A DNA stretch of 64,000 nt from Anthonomus grandis grandis (lineage: Eukaryota; Arthropoda; Insecta; Coleoptera; Curculionidae), in contig NC_065547.1 in assembly GCF_022605725.1 (NCBI RefSeq), positions 20,067,167-20,131,166 of the forward strand, given 5' to 3'. The position numbers and the translations under genes were made by a program. Shown here piece after piece: positions 35,541-47,501 of the stretch (within the stretch, counting starts at the first letter, position 1; each line of letters starts with the position of its first letter). The notes beneath the pieces were generated by a model. That model was not told the origin of the DNA and did not search any database. It saw only the letters and a program-made list of their open reading frames with translations.

Positions 35541-36179
35541 AAACAAGATGAACTACTTAAAAACTAAACACTATAGATGAAAATAATAAACCAAACGTAA
35601 GTAGAACCCTAAAGAAACCCTACGAATCAACTTTAACTACAGAATACTAATAAAATTGTACAAAAACTAGCAGAATAATTAACGTATTTACATTTTCATA
35701 ATAATATTTAATCAAAAAGCAAAAAAAAATTACAGTAATAAATTAATATGTGGTGCCAATTACTATATATATTATTGTAAGTTGCAATATGGTAAAACAA
35801 AAAAAAAATATCGACCAAATTTTAGGGAAAGACAAAAATAACTTTATATATACATAGATATCAATATCTAAATAAATTTAAACATTCTTTAAAGGCAATA
35901 AAAAATTACTAATTTCATCTGTCTACCTAATGTCTATATTAAAAAAAACATAACTATATATGTATAGATAGGTACATAGGTATTATGCCTTCTTTCTGCC
36001 AAAACAACAAAAAAAACATAAAATCCTGTAATAAGACCAGGGACAAAATTCTAGTTTTATATTTTTTATAGCCTATTAATAGGTGAATATGTTGAAAAAA
36101 ATATTTAGATTTAAAAATATAAATATTTTGTTATATTACGCACACTTTCACATTCAAGTTTTTATTAGGTTTATATATA
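35541..36179. other. Intronic stretch, nothing recognised
   Basis: Very AT-rich; no 3' inverted repeat of the Tc1 element is found here. Confidence 0.5.
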
Positions 36180-36617
36180 TAAGATCCCCTATTCTACGTT
36201 TATGATGATTGTAACCCCATGATGTGATGTTAAGAAAGTATCGGTACTTACTTGTGAGAAGATCGGCTTGAATCACCTTTTTCTCATGATGCGGCACAAA
36301 CGACACAAGTTTTTGCCATCCTAGCAATTAAAAAAAAAAACACTAAAATGTGGCCTTTTTCCTTTTTAAACCAAAAATGAGAGAAAATACAGGAATCCCG
36401 AATATAAACAAAAAGCCGTTTGACAGATGACACATGGCCCAGGCGCTTAAGCTCCGGTGTTGTCGCTTCAAATTTTTTTAGAAGCAGTTTTAGGGATAAT
36501 AATGTTAATAATTTTGTTTTTTTTGCTTAAGGATATTATATTTATTTTTGTTGGACATGTTGGACTCAAACAAAGTTGTTGTTTACTAATTCTAGCCTTT
36601 CCATGTTCTAAGATTAT
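36180..36617 (+). repeat. Family B element, left end missing
   Basis: ATTCTACGTTTATGATGATT and GAGAAGATCGGCTTGAAT match the copy at 26490-26580; the right end TTTCCATGTTCTAAG matches 45303-45316. Confidence 0.6.
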
Positions 36618-37117
36618 AACTTCCTTTAGATGCATTTTCTTAACGCAAAAATTCCTCTTTACTGATTTTGTTATGTCGGCACAATTAATAAAATTATGTG
36701 AAATTTAATCCGAAAAAAATTTTGAATCCGATATAAGGCATTTAATATTTAAAGAGTAAAAAACCGTTAAACTCCGTTGATATGGTCGAAATTATAAGTT
36801 TTTTTCTAGGGACGATAACTCAGTATCTATATTTACTTATTATATATACCGTTTGGGAAAACGGACGTATTTTTCTAAAGTTAGAATTATTTTACTATGA
36901 TAAAAAAGGAGACCAAATTTGGTGTAATCGACAATTAAAGGGTAACTAAATTGTGGAACTAAAAAGTGGAGTAAAACTAAAAAGTGGATTTTTTGAAAGA
37001 TGATAATACAATATCCATAGATATTTACTATATATGCCATTGAAAAAATAAACTTGAATTATTTTACTATGATAAATGAAGAAACTAAATTCGGTAACGC
37101 AAAAATAGTATAAAGTT

Positions 37118-37150
37118 TTTATATATATATATATATATATACATATATAC
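37118..37150. repeat. (AT)n microsatellite
   Basis: About 14 TA units with a single TACA interruption. Confidence 0.9.
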
Positions 37151-38640
37151 GCAAAGATTTCTTACATTATCCGAGTTTCCCTAAATGAATTTTTCTAAAA
37201 ATATTCTAAATACATTAGGAACAAATGAATTTTGTACTGCTTTCTGATTAATTAATCTATTTCCAAAATAAATAATAAAAACTCTACAATTATAACTGTC
37301 TGATTGATACGGGATAGTTGGCATTTCAATTGGATAACTTTCGGGCTTTGTATAAATCATGAATACAGTTTATTATGTTTATGTGTTATAACATCTTGTT
37401 GCTACAATATTCGCCGTCGAGTTATAATAGCGGTTAAAATCGTTCTCAAAACTAATATAAACTAACGTCCAATGATTTCGATATTGGTTAACAGGAATGA
37501 TTAGTTCTTTAGCATCTTCCAAACGTTGATTTTTCGTTGTTGCTGGAGTCGGAGCTATTACCGTAAAATGTAAAATATCGTGTAGTGGTTTTTCAGTTTC
37601 ATCTTCCTTTAGTAATATTTATTTTTATATAATACTTATTTTACTTAATTAATGATAATAATTAATGATGTCTTCATCATTAATTATTATCAAAACAAAA
37701 GTTAATAATTCTATAGTGAAACGTTTCTAAAATCTTTTAAATTAAAAAAGCAACCGGACCAGAAATGACATCCTAACTTAATCGTATACTTCCATCCAAT
37801 ACTTACATCGCTACTACAGGGAGAATATATAGAATCCTCACTTGATGGTGCATGAAATGGATCAACCCGAGCATTCGAGTAATCAGAGCATTTTGAGTAA
37901 TCGAGTATTCGGTTATCTGAAGTATTCAGTGTATTCGACAGTATGTCAGTATCCACTTCAGTATTTTCTTATGCTGGATTTTGGTAATGGTACTCTTATT
38001 TTGCTGTTTAAAATAGTTTTATACAAACTTGTACTACTTATGTGTCAAAGTTTCTATAAGTGTTTCAAAAATTAAAATCGTTACTATAGTGAAATGGTAA
38101 AACTTAACTACTTTATTATTTGTGACTTAAGCATTTTAAGAACTGTCTTAGAAAAATATCTTACCTTGCTGATTGACAAGATTTCATTTCGAAATAATTA
38201 TTATTAAAATTTCAAAATAATATTTTCATTCGATTTTTTTTGTCAAAGAGACGTTTCAGAATCTGGTTATAAAATTACTTGATCTAATACGACTATTAAT
38301 TTAGGTTCTTCTTTTGTATTTTCTAGAGTATTCTAAAACAATATTATTTGTATATTTTAAAAACGGACTATTGGTCCAAGGGGACTCGAAACTTTGATAT
38401 AGATTTTTAACACAAAAAGAGTTTTACTGCCCAAAGAAGCTTTATAAATAATCTTAGTTTAGATTTATATGTTATCATCTTCTCCTGAGATGGTAACATA
38501 TTATTACCAAAACACGTGACACGTATGACAAGATATTTTGGTGAAGTGGTAAAACTCTGATAGTGACAGGTATATTAAAATTATGAGATTAAAATGAAAA
38601 GATAGCTATAAAAATTATTTTACCTGATTATGATTATTTA
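37151..38640. other. Intronic stretch with one perfect hairpin
   Basis: At 37654-37691: GATAATAATTAATGATG, loop TCTT, then the exact complement (17 bp arms). The rest is AT-rich with no recognised gene. Minus-strand and plus-strand open frames at 37711-38075 overlap each other and have no known motif. Confidence 0.5.
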
Positions 38641-38649
38641 AGGAATTCA

Positions 38650-38905
38650 CCACAACCTACACTTCGCAGGCTGAATATTAATCTCAATAGAACTTGGTAT
38701 CAACAGGATGGTTGCCCAGCCCATAATGTAAGAGCGGTTTGCGACTTTTTGCAAGAAACTTTTTCAGATAAAGTCATTAGCACGCGAGGGTTTATTTGAT
38801 GGCCTCCTAGATCTCCAGATTTATCCCTTAATGATCTTTTCTATTGGAGATGCCTCAGAGACCATCTATCGCCAAAAAATAGTTCATGCCCCTTGTGGAG
38901 AACTT
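38650..38905 (+). pseudogene. DD41D-type mariner transposase fragment
   Basis: Translation gives LNRTWYQQDGCPAHNVRAVC then DFLQETFSDKVISTRG, a stop, and WPPRSPDLSLNDLFYW. Counting the stop as one position, 41 residues separate the aspartate of QQD from the final aspartate. Only this C-terminal catalytic part remains; no TIRs are seen. Confidence 0.75.
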
Positions 38906-40429
38906 CTCCTCGACGCGGCGCGATCATTCCTTACCACTGATACTTCCATTTATTTAATACGGTATTGAATTGCCTATGACCGGTGCGTAGCCAGCCAGAC
39001 TGGTATACAATATGAAATAAATACAAAAAAAAAGGATAGAAAAAATTACATAACACTTGACTATTATTTTTTGTTTACCAACTTCTGTGGCTGTACTGCC
39101 AAATTATTTTTTTATGTTATTTTGTTCACATTTGTTTTTGTAGTTTTATATTTTATAGTATTTGTTTATTATAGTTTTATAAACAATTTAAACGAATACC
39201 ATCATAAAATCTACAGATGTTTTTTTTTGACAAGGGAAATAAATATTTAAATATTCTAGTCCGATCCTGGAATTACATTTATGTAGATACACTTCTAGCT
39301 TTAGTAGTGTGTATTATACCAGCAAAATTAAAAAAATAATAATAATGACTATCGATGAAGCTACAGGGCTACTCTTCATTTATAAGAAAATAACCCTGTA
39401 TATTCGCAATAAAGTCGTTTTTCACTAATTTAAGCATTCAATTCTTTAACACCTAAGTGTCCCTTACCTACCTTAAATATGTACATTGGGTTCTAGAATA
39501 CTCTTTATAATAGATAATATCTTCTATTTCAACTTTTGATAGAAAACTTTAGATATAGACTAGGACTTCTTTTCATCTAATCTCACAAAGTCAATTAAAG
39601 CACTACTTATTTTAATTATCCTTGTATTGACTAGCTAACAAAATCCAAACGAGTGAATATTGTTAGTAAAATATAAATACATGAATTATTATCTTAGATT
39701 TTTTACTATTTTGTTATTATTTTGTAATTTAGACTGGTTAGTTTATTTAGGATTCTACTTCAATTTAGGTTGATTTATTGTAAATCCTAGAGTTTATCTA
39801 CTTGCTTGCTTTGGCAGTCAATGTTCTCTTGATATTATTAGTCTTCATCAGCAGAAACAATGTAGAAACTTTCAAGCATCTCCAAATCGTTCAGTGGGTC
39901 TTTCATAGAGCCAATGTTTTTTGACACTTTACTCAGTTTTATTTCTCTTAAAGACAATAAACGTTGTAATCTGACGTAAAAAATGAAAAAAGTATCTTCC
40001 TGACATAAAATTGTTTCCTGGCATAAGTGTATTTCAGACAGGAGTATGCGCCTGATCTCCATTACAATACTATTTTTTCCCCGTAAAATGAATGTTTTAT
40101 AAGGTTAAAATTGAAATCATCAGTCACAATATTTACACCCGTAAAGCCACTTATTTATTTAAATCAAGTTGTTTGAAAAATGTTCGCATTTTGTTTCCGA
40201 GGAATATAATACATGTGTTTTCAATAATAACAATATGCTTGTCTTCCAAGAATTAACTAATAATACACTATATTCCTTATTATTAAGACTATATATTATT
40301 ATTGACAATTTGAATAAACTATATCAGACTTTTAATTAGTCTGTGATCTAATTGTTTTTTTCATATATTCTCTTTTTTGAAGTTGTTGCGCATTTTTTTG
40401 ATTTGCTACAATACAATTTGACAACACTA
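38906..40429. other. Intronic stretch, nothing recognised
   Basis: A minus-strand open frame of 74 codons (39838-40062) is the only coding-like stretch; its product (ending ESFYIVSADED) matches no family I know. Confidence 0.45.
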
Positions 40430-42130
40430 ACCCCAAGTGGGACATACTTAAGTATCAACACAGTATATACAGTAAGTATACATTTAAGTGTAATTACCAG
40501 TCTGAAATTATTATTGTTTGACTACTGAAAAGAGACTGCCGCGTGACGACTCGTCCAAATTTAAGTTCTCACACGGGTGGCGGGTTTGCCGCCATAGAAT
40601 CAAATAAAGTATATGAATACTATTAAATTTTATATAAAAAAAACTTTCTTTCCATTACCTTTCTCCACTCTCCTTTTTTCTCTTTCTCCGCTCTTTTTTT
40701 CTCTCCTTTCCATACCCCTAGTCTTGAAATAGGTTGACTGTTTCAATTACGTACATAAGGAAAAAGTTATCAATTATCTACTGGTAAAATACATATTCGT
40801 GATAAAGCGCGTCTCACTTCACCCTTAGATGTCGTAATGGTCACATCACGAATTTTATTGTCTTTACTTGGATGAACTTTGGAAATCTGCCCCGGTCTCC
40901 GTTGAAGAGGGGATAAATTATTTTGTTTAGGGCAAACCAATTATTCCTGAATACTTTTCCATTTTGTGCTTGACTATATCTGAGTTAAGTACTTCGTCGA
41001 CCACCTTGCCCAAAAATGTTGTAGTACTTGCGTCATATGCGGATAATTATTTAATCTTATTTAATCGAGTAATTTCGCGCAAGTTAGATTCGGGAAAGGT
41101 TGTTAATATGAAAATTTAAAAGAATTAGGAAATACCCTGGATTAGCTATAATTGTTCTCAAATGAAATTGGGAGGGTATAACTGATGCCTCCCAGATACC
41201 ATCGTAATGTGGAGACCTTGTTATCAAAAAATTGGTAGATTCAGTAGTTAAAGTCATACATTGCCTTTAGATGAATATTTGCCCCAAAGTGTTGTTGCAT
41301 TGTCTCAAAAAAAAAGTTAGTGGTTTTACCCCTTCGACTTATAAAAAGTGTTAAATAGTTCAAAAAACATCCGTTGTTAAATTTGTCACAATTTCTAGGT
41401 GTGTAGTTTTAGTACTAAAACACACAAAGATATAAACATAAATGTTTATAATTTTAGAATTTCGTAATTTGTTAGCCTTAACTGGAAAAGGCCCACAGTA
41501 CTCCAAACCTAAAAGTAAGAATTTTCAGGAATAATTCTATTTTCTGATTAGTACTTCCATTAATTAATAGGTTAATTGAAATTGACTTATTTCTAAAACA
41601 TGAAATGCATTTTCTCAAAATCTTTTTCGCTGTTGTTAGACCTGAATAAACTTTTGTTTGCTTTTTATGCTAACGCTGTTATTTTTAAAAATTACTAAAA
41701 TAATTGGTTTCAAACATTCTCTTTATACAACCTTTATAAATAACTTTACCTACCTTATTAACTGGATTCAAGTTCTATTATAGACAGAGAACCATACCGC
41801 CTGTTAGATTTGTTTCAACAATTATGTTTGAATCTGAAAATTAATGCAATTATTCTTTGCAATTTTAGTATCGATGAATATTTTGAAATAAGATCACATA
41901 GTTTGATATGTATAGTAAAAGTCGATGATTGCTATTTAGGTCTTTTTTCTGGAATATGTATCTATTTTTTGTTTAGGCCAAAATTGTTCATCTACTACTA
42001 ACCAAGGAAAGCTCACTTCACCATAATGCAGGAATTCACAAAATATCTGATTTTTTCCCCCAGAAATGAGGTCTGCAGGCTTTCTTTGAAGGGAACCTGC
42101 CTTCACTCCTAGAGTCTATTTAATTTGAGA
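40430..42130 (-). pseudogene. BEL/Pao relic, minus strand (integrase end and LTR)
   Basis: Reading leftward: a segment like the linker before the integrase (PADLISGGKNQIFCE, about 42070), GLEYCGPFPVKANKLRNSKI (first integrase aspartate replaced, about 41510), FVCFSTKTTHLEIVTNLTTD, then SPHYDGIWEASVIP (about 41200, catalytic glutamate) and the C-terminal domain NLSPLQRRPGQISKVHPSKD to LSRICILPVDN with a stop near 40765. A purine-rich run and TGTGAGAACTTAAATTTGG (about 40580) mark a probable LTR start. Different from the young BEL element at 15 kb. Many stops. Confidence 0.72.
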
Positions 42131-42334
42131 GTCACAGTGTTATGATAAATTACATTTTATATAAAAAAAACCTTTCTTTCAATCACATAGCTACTAAGAT
42201 AAGAAAAATATATCACAAATTTTATCAACTTAAAGAATAGCTTCCTGAAAATAATATATTAGTTATTTACAATCACTTGTAGAATCAGTTATATCACCAA
42301 TACGGTTTTCTATCGTATTAATTTATAGATTCCT

Positions 42335-43815
42335 CGGTCATATCTTGGGCTATGTTTCTCCCATGAAAAAGAACGTAGTCCGTTTAAACAAAGATGGTGG
42401 GGCGTACAATTGTTTTTGCAATAATCCACTTTAACTTCTTAACGGTTTGGCCGATTTGAATAAGTTTAGTATCGTTGAAATAAGCACCTTGAACAGTAAG
42501 AATCAACCAAGATATAGTTAATTTAGTTGAATCCTTTATCGCCAGGGATTAGTTTTGATACCTTGACCCAAAAATCCTAAAAAAAAATCACTTTTTCTTT
42601 AGGAAAAAGTAGACAAATACCATCCAAAGAAGCCACTGAAAACCGTTATTCAAAATTTCGTTGTTAACTGGCAATATTGGGAAAATGAGATTAATGGATC
42701 TTTGAAGGCCAAGGATCGCGCGGTAAATTTCCTAAAACTATTAAAAATTTAGGTACAAAATAGATAAAATAAGTAAAAATAGGCAAATGTGAGTTTAAAA
42801 AATATATATTACTTATAGTACATTCATGTTGCTCAAAGGGACAAAACGCGTCCTGGACTTATTAGGTCACTTTAATATTATAGGTATAATCAAGGGTATA
42901 TTATAGTTAATTTTCTGAATTATTTTTATGATAATATAATCTGTGGCTCTCGAGAAAGTTCGTTAGCATTAATTTGGGGATTTATTTTGACATGACAGGA
43001 GATTATTAACATTCTGTTCGATATTTAGCCTATAGCTATGTGTATGGATGTTATTCGTTATTAACAGGCGCTGAGCCAAAAACACAAACACGCGATAGTG
43101 ATATCGTGGTTAAATGGCAAATACTTAGCAAATAGAAAGTGCGGGCACCGATGGTCGCATTTTAAAAACACTAAAAATAAATCGGCAGCATACTAAATAC
43201 TTCGAAATCAGCATTTTAGAAAAGATCACAGATCCAAGAAACTGCAGTTTCTAAATTTAAACACAACAGAATAATTTACAAATAACGGCGGTTGTTATCT
43301 TATAATGCATCGTGATCCATTTTTTAAGGCCTACCTAAAAGTGTAGGGTGCTTTTCGAAACAATCTCTTACGCCATCGATAAAATACCGAAGTACGACAA
43401 AAGTTAGTTAATGAACGCACTTTTAAATTCGGTTTTTTAAGTTCTTCTTTTCTGTTTTTTAAGTCAAAACTGGCGGAGGATTCAACTAAATTAAATATAT
43501 TTTGGTTGATTTTTAAGAAATCAGCGTTTTAACGTTACCAAATTTGTTAAAATCAGCCGAACCGTTGAAAAGTATAAGCAGGTTATTGCAAATACAATTG
43601 AACGCCCCATCATCTTTGCTTTTAAAATAACTGATTTTTTTATGAAGGAGATAAAAACGAGAGATAAACTGGTTTCCTCAAAAAAGTTTTTAAAATTCTA
43701 AATTAAAGAAAATTCAAATTTAAAATTTAAGATAACAGTTATACGCCGACAGCATACGACGAATGGTTCCCGAGATATGGCCGAGGCGCAGCCTTATTGG
43801 GTCACCCGGCACATA
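42335..43815. mobile_element. Long-TIR non-autonomous element (~1.5 kb)
   Basis: Arms about 42335-42535 and 43480-43815 are inverted copies: CTCGGTCATATCTTGGG against the complement of CCCGAGATATGGCCGAG, and GATGGTGGGGCGTACAATTG against the complement of CAATTGAACGCCCCATCATC. The middle (42540-43480) has no coding sequence I can identify. It lies 285 bp upstream of exon E. Superfamily unknown. Confidence 0.68.
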
Positions 43816-44099
43816 CGAGGAGTTGTTAGATTGAAATTTGTATTGGGGAGCAATTATGAAGAACTAAAATTACCTTAAACATTGTTACTCGGCGAATTTC
43901 TCAAGGATTGTTTGTTTTCCTATGTAAAATAATGTTTATTTCTAGACTTTGTTACTTTTATACTTACATACTTACTATTTTGCCATATGTGTACTAATAT
44001 AGTTTTAAATATTTTTAATTCCATATATCCTGGACTTTTGCTACGATATTTAGAATGCTAATAGCTGCTTGTTACATATAAATTCAAGTTTTTTTTTAG

Positions 44100-44285
44100 T
44101 GATCGAAGGGTTAAAAACCAAAGAAGAAGGGTACATATCACCCTAGAATTACCCTGGTCTGCCGATCGAGCGATTCAACAGTTCGGACGCACTCATAGAA
44201 GTAACCAAGTAAATGCTCCAGAATATATTTTCCTTATATCTGACTTAGCCGGTGAACGGAGATTTGCTTCGATTGTTGCGAAAAG
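44100..44285 (+). CDS. sno: strawberry notch exon E: motif VI (arginine finger region)
   Basis: About 62 residues from acceptor TTTTTTTTAG (to 44099) to donor GTAATA (44286). It reads DRRVKNQRRRVHITLELPWS, ADRAIQQFGRTHRSNQVNAP, then EYIFLISDLAGERRFASIVA. QFGRTHRSNQ is the family's motif VI, with arginines expected to contact nucleotide. This is the most strongly conserved stretch in the window. It joins exon D with an AGT codon and exon F with an AGG codon. The intron to exon F is only 59 bp, so exons E and F form a compact pair surrounded by very long introns. Confidence 0.96.
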
Positions 44286-44344
44286 GTAATAGCGAGTCAT
44301 AAAAAAAATAGAAACAAGAACACATTCAACTTACCTAATTTCAG

Positions 44345-44546
44345 GTTGGAAAGCTTAGGGGCCTTGACACATGGTGATAGAAGGGCAACAGAAACCAGAG
44401 ATCTCAGCCAGTTTAACATCGATAACAAATATGGAAGGGCAGCACTAGAGGCAACAATGAAAGCCGTTATGGGATATGAATCACCTGTAGTTCCGCCGCC
44501 GAAAGATTATAAAGGAGATTTCTTTAAAGATGTTGCTGGTGCCTTG
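44345..44546 (+). CDS. sno: strawberry notch exon F
   Basis: About 67 residues from acceptor CTAATTTCAG (to 44344) to donor GTAAGT (44547). It encodes LESLGALTHGDRRATETRDL, SQFNIDNKYGRAALEATMKA, and a proline-rich VVPPPKDYKGDFFKDVAGAL. LESLGALTHGDRRAT is a signature of the Strawberry notch C-terminal domain and does not occur in ordinary SF2 helicases. The exon ends in phase 0. The frame runs into a stop a few bases past the donor, as expected for intron. The following intron is 13.3 kb. Confidence 0.96.
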
Positions 44547-44556
44547 GTAAGTTAGT

Positions 44557-45660
44557 GCATTTATTTTCCAAAACGCGAAAAGACAAATTTGGAGGGATTG
44601 TAGAGGGTGTCAAAATAAGCAAGTTTGTGCAATAAACTTCTATTTGAAAATCGTTAGATTTTAAGATACAGGGTGATAAAATTTTAATAAAAAATATAAT
44701 TTTCTTAGAACATCGAAAAGCTAGAATTAGCATTGCCGTGGAACTATGGGCAGTTTGTTTGCTTGCAACATCTCTGATGAAATGATGTCAAATGCTTATG
44801 TAGAAATGGCAAAAAACACACGTTATAATATCATAAAAGTTTATTACTTATTTTGACAGACACGAAACAATACTATTCCTCTTTAAAAAAATGTGAAGCA
44901 TTTTTTTTTCATAAAATATGATAAGATTCTCTATAAAGAAGTCAACATTCAAACAATGTAAACACAAAGCCGTTTGTCAAGTTTGCGAAATATCATTCGC
45001 AAGATGACATCAGCTTTTGCCTGCGGTGTTCCCATTTCAAATTTTTTAGAAGCGGTTTTAGGAATCAGATTGTTAATATTTTTTTTTTGCTTTGACGATG
45101 GTATTTTTACGCAAACTCTAACATCAATAAGTTCAATTATCATTATTGTATGTGTTGATATATAGCTGAAAATGTCCTCATATGAAAATGCGTGTAAACT
45201 TGACAACAGAGAATCGATGAATATGTTTATAAACAAAACACCCCTCTTGTCCCTATGCAAATGTTGAACTCAGACAAAGTTGTGGTTTACTAATTCTAGC
45301 CTTTCAGTGTTCTAAGATTATTTTTCACGATAAATTTGATATCCACGTAGATATTTTTCTGAAAATTAGTAGGTACTTTTTATGCATCTTGTTTACCATG
45401 GCATCCATGCGGACTAGAACCTAGTGAACTCTTAAAAAAAACGGTACGCCACTTTTTTTCTTCAAATAAAAAATATTTTTTAAATCCTCATTTAATTTAG
45501 AGTAAATCTCGTTTCCTGGCTTTGTTTTCTCCGACGTACCGTTTTCGCATAAAAAAATAAAATCCGTGTTCAAAATTTATTTCTCACAAAATCTTTAATT
45601 TTTAGTTTTATCCGTTTGATAATATATACGGTATTTATTATAAGGATAAAAAATTACCTG
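44557..45660 (+). repeat. Mariner-type terminal repeat, split by a family B insertion
   Basis: The left part 44557-44703 and right part 45317-45660 together match one uninterrupted sequence on the minus strand at 55535-55898 (ATAAGCAAGTTTG, CACGATAAATTTGA and CCGTTTGATAATATATACGG occur in both). The insert is the next entry. Confidence 0.7.
44704..45316 (+). mobile_element. Family B element with 8 bp target duplication (613 bp)
   Basis: Ends CTTAGAACATCGAAAAGC and GCCTTTCAGTGTTCTAAG. Flanking 8-mers ATAATTTT (44696-44703) and ATTATTTT (45317-45324) match at 7 of 8 positions. Non-coding, derived from a larger element by internal deletion. It begins 158 bp after exon F. Confidence 0.75.
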
Positions 45661-46320
45661 CTTTTAATGTGGAATTCGGTACCAGTAAGTCAATTTTTGC
45701 CATTGTTAATGTTTCATATTAAATCAGTATTCTTAGTATAGCAACCACTTGCCTGGTATCTACGTGTTAATATTTTTAGCAAGAAATTGATAAATAATTA
45801 AAAAATAGGTGTTTTAAAATTAAGGTCATTTGGATTACGCTGACATGCATCTAATTATAAGAGAATATAAATTCATAGAATTTTTGTGAAACTGGTGGCT
45901 TCCGACGTCTGCATATGATGTGGGAGCGGCTCCAAGTACTATTTAGCGGAATCTGAGATTAACAGCTGCATGCATACCATTTGCAAAAAGTTCAAGCCAT
46001 GGGTCCACATGATTTCATGCCGCGATGCCGGTTTTGTATGTGGTGGTTGCAGCAGGAACTGATGCTGGAACTTGTTTTGGCCGCTAGGTGGCTTTGGGGT
46101 GAGCTATTGCTGGACGTGCAGAGGTTGTCTATGTACTGGGAACATTTGAAAGAGTTCGACAAAACATAAGCCGCCAGCTTTGCAACGAAAGATTTGGCGG
46201 ACACTTTGTGTTTGGACTTTAAAAATAATAATTTATAAAAACGTGGCAACGTGCGCGCGACGCTTAGTCGAGATGGGAGAGAGTCGTGAAGCGATTACGA
46301 TGACGCCATGAACGCGAGAG
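45661..46320. other. Intronic stretch, somewhat GC-rich at its right end
   Basis: 46240-46320 has several CG dinucleotides (GTGCGCGCGACGC) just before the Harbinger end. No gene recognised. Confidence 0.45.
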
Positions 46321-46722
46321 TAAAGCGGCCCACACACCTTGATGTATGCGATGCAGGCATCGATTCTATATTTCACGAAACTTGAATCAGTTGCATAAGC
46401 GCCCACTCAAATCGAAACCTGTTGCATTGTCTGAATCGACTCGATGTTCACAAAAACAGTTGGGTTAAGTTATTTTTAAAAAATAGGGTGCTAGTATTTG
46501 CTTGTCAAATAACATAAGGCACGTTTTGCCAACGCCAGTTTTATTAGCAGTAGTTGGGTCACTTTTTATACTCCATAAAAGAAAAAGGAAACCAAAAAGA
46601 AAATGGTCCAAAAGATGATTTGTCGAAAAAAAAACGTTATTCAAATGACAAGTTATTGAAGGAGCTAAAAGTACGTGAGCCAGCGGACTATTCGAACTAC
46701 CTCCATATGAACGAAAAATGTT

Positions 46723-46983
46723 TTGAACAAAATTCCCCACCGAATTGAAAAAGTAAATACGATAATGAGGGAGTCCGTTACTACAGAAGAAAGATTGGCT
46801 ATAACGCTGAGATATTTAGCTACTGGTAATAGTTATGAAGATTTAAAGTTTTCTATTGCGATTTCTCCTCAGCTATTGGGCAAAATTATTCCTGAAACGT
46901 GTACTGCTATATACGAGGAATTCTCAAAGGAAGGATACTTCTTAAAGGTAAATATATACAATAAATTATATCTATTTATTTAA
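46723..46983 (+). pseudogene. Harbinger transposase N-terminal exon
   Basis: Encodes RESVTTEERLAITLRYLATG, NSYEDLKFSIAISPQLLGKI and IPETCTAIYEEF. This is the helix-turn-helix region found ahead of the DDE_4 nuclease in insect PIF/Harbinger transposases. A GT (GGTAAATA, about 46948) follows EFSKEGYFLK and may be the first donor site of the transposase gene; the catalytic exons are not present downstream. The upstream open frame at 46554-46748 has a different frame and may be part of the MADF-type leader (LLKELKVREPADYSNYLHM), which resembles Harbinger transposase sequence just before this exon. Confidence 0.72.
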
Positions 46984-47096
46984 AATAAACATATTAAAGC
47001 ACAGCTTAAAACTACTGACTATTGAAATGCAAGAATTTGTTAAAACTTTAAAAATTTTGTGGTTCAGTTATATCATGAAGTTAAAATGTACTGGTA

Positions 47097-47501
47097 TCAT
47101 TTATAGGTCTTAGTATATGTAGGAGTAACAACTGTATTTAAAGAATTATTATTTTTACAATATTGAACATTCTTATTTACTTGAAATTGGTATGTTTCAA
47201 ACCCCTGACTTTGTTTAATAGAAACCATCGTATGTTCAATGAGCTTATTTATTTTGGCATAATCAATAACATCACGCATTCATTTTTCTACAAAATTAAG
47301 TTGATCAGGGGAAAGGGACCTTAGATCAAATGCCATTTTTTTGTCCATAGCATCATATTTATCATTAACATGTGTAGAAAGATTATGATTGTTAGAAAAA
47401 TTGTAATTTGCCAATGTTTTAGTTGCAATATTGAGAAATTCCTTTTCTTGGGGAATCTTCTGTCTTCTTGTAGTCAGACACGTCGAGGGAGTACTGCTCA
47501 T
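47097..47501 (-). pseudogene. Harbinger MADF-protein C-terminus
   Basis: Two abutting minus-strand frames: 47280-47501 (TTRRQKIPQEKEFLNIATK to LRSLSPDQLNFVEK) and 47097-47279 (MRDVIDYAKINKLIEHTMV). The join LSPDQLNFVEK / MRDVIDYAKI resembles the BESS-type C-terminal motif of MADF proteins, which recruit the transposase. A single stop (TGA at 47280-47282) divides the two. The MADF domain itself was not found to the right. Confidence 0.5.

Larger units (their letters stand above)
34395..35560 (+). mobile_element. Tc1-like transposon, 3' end lost
   Basis: Begins CAGTGGTGGCCAAAAGTATG just after a TA. A subterminal copy, TGTGGCCAAATGTATGG, lies at 34571-34587, about 170 bp in: the IR/DR arrangement seen in some Tc1 elements, where each end carries two transposase-binding repeats. 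The right end, with its own pair, is missing. The transposase inside is described separately. Confidence 0.8.

Noticed and set aside
44557..44733. Minus-strand open frame overlapping the end of exon F as a separate gene
   Set aside because: It is a shadow of the mariner-type repeat and the family B end, with no protein motif.
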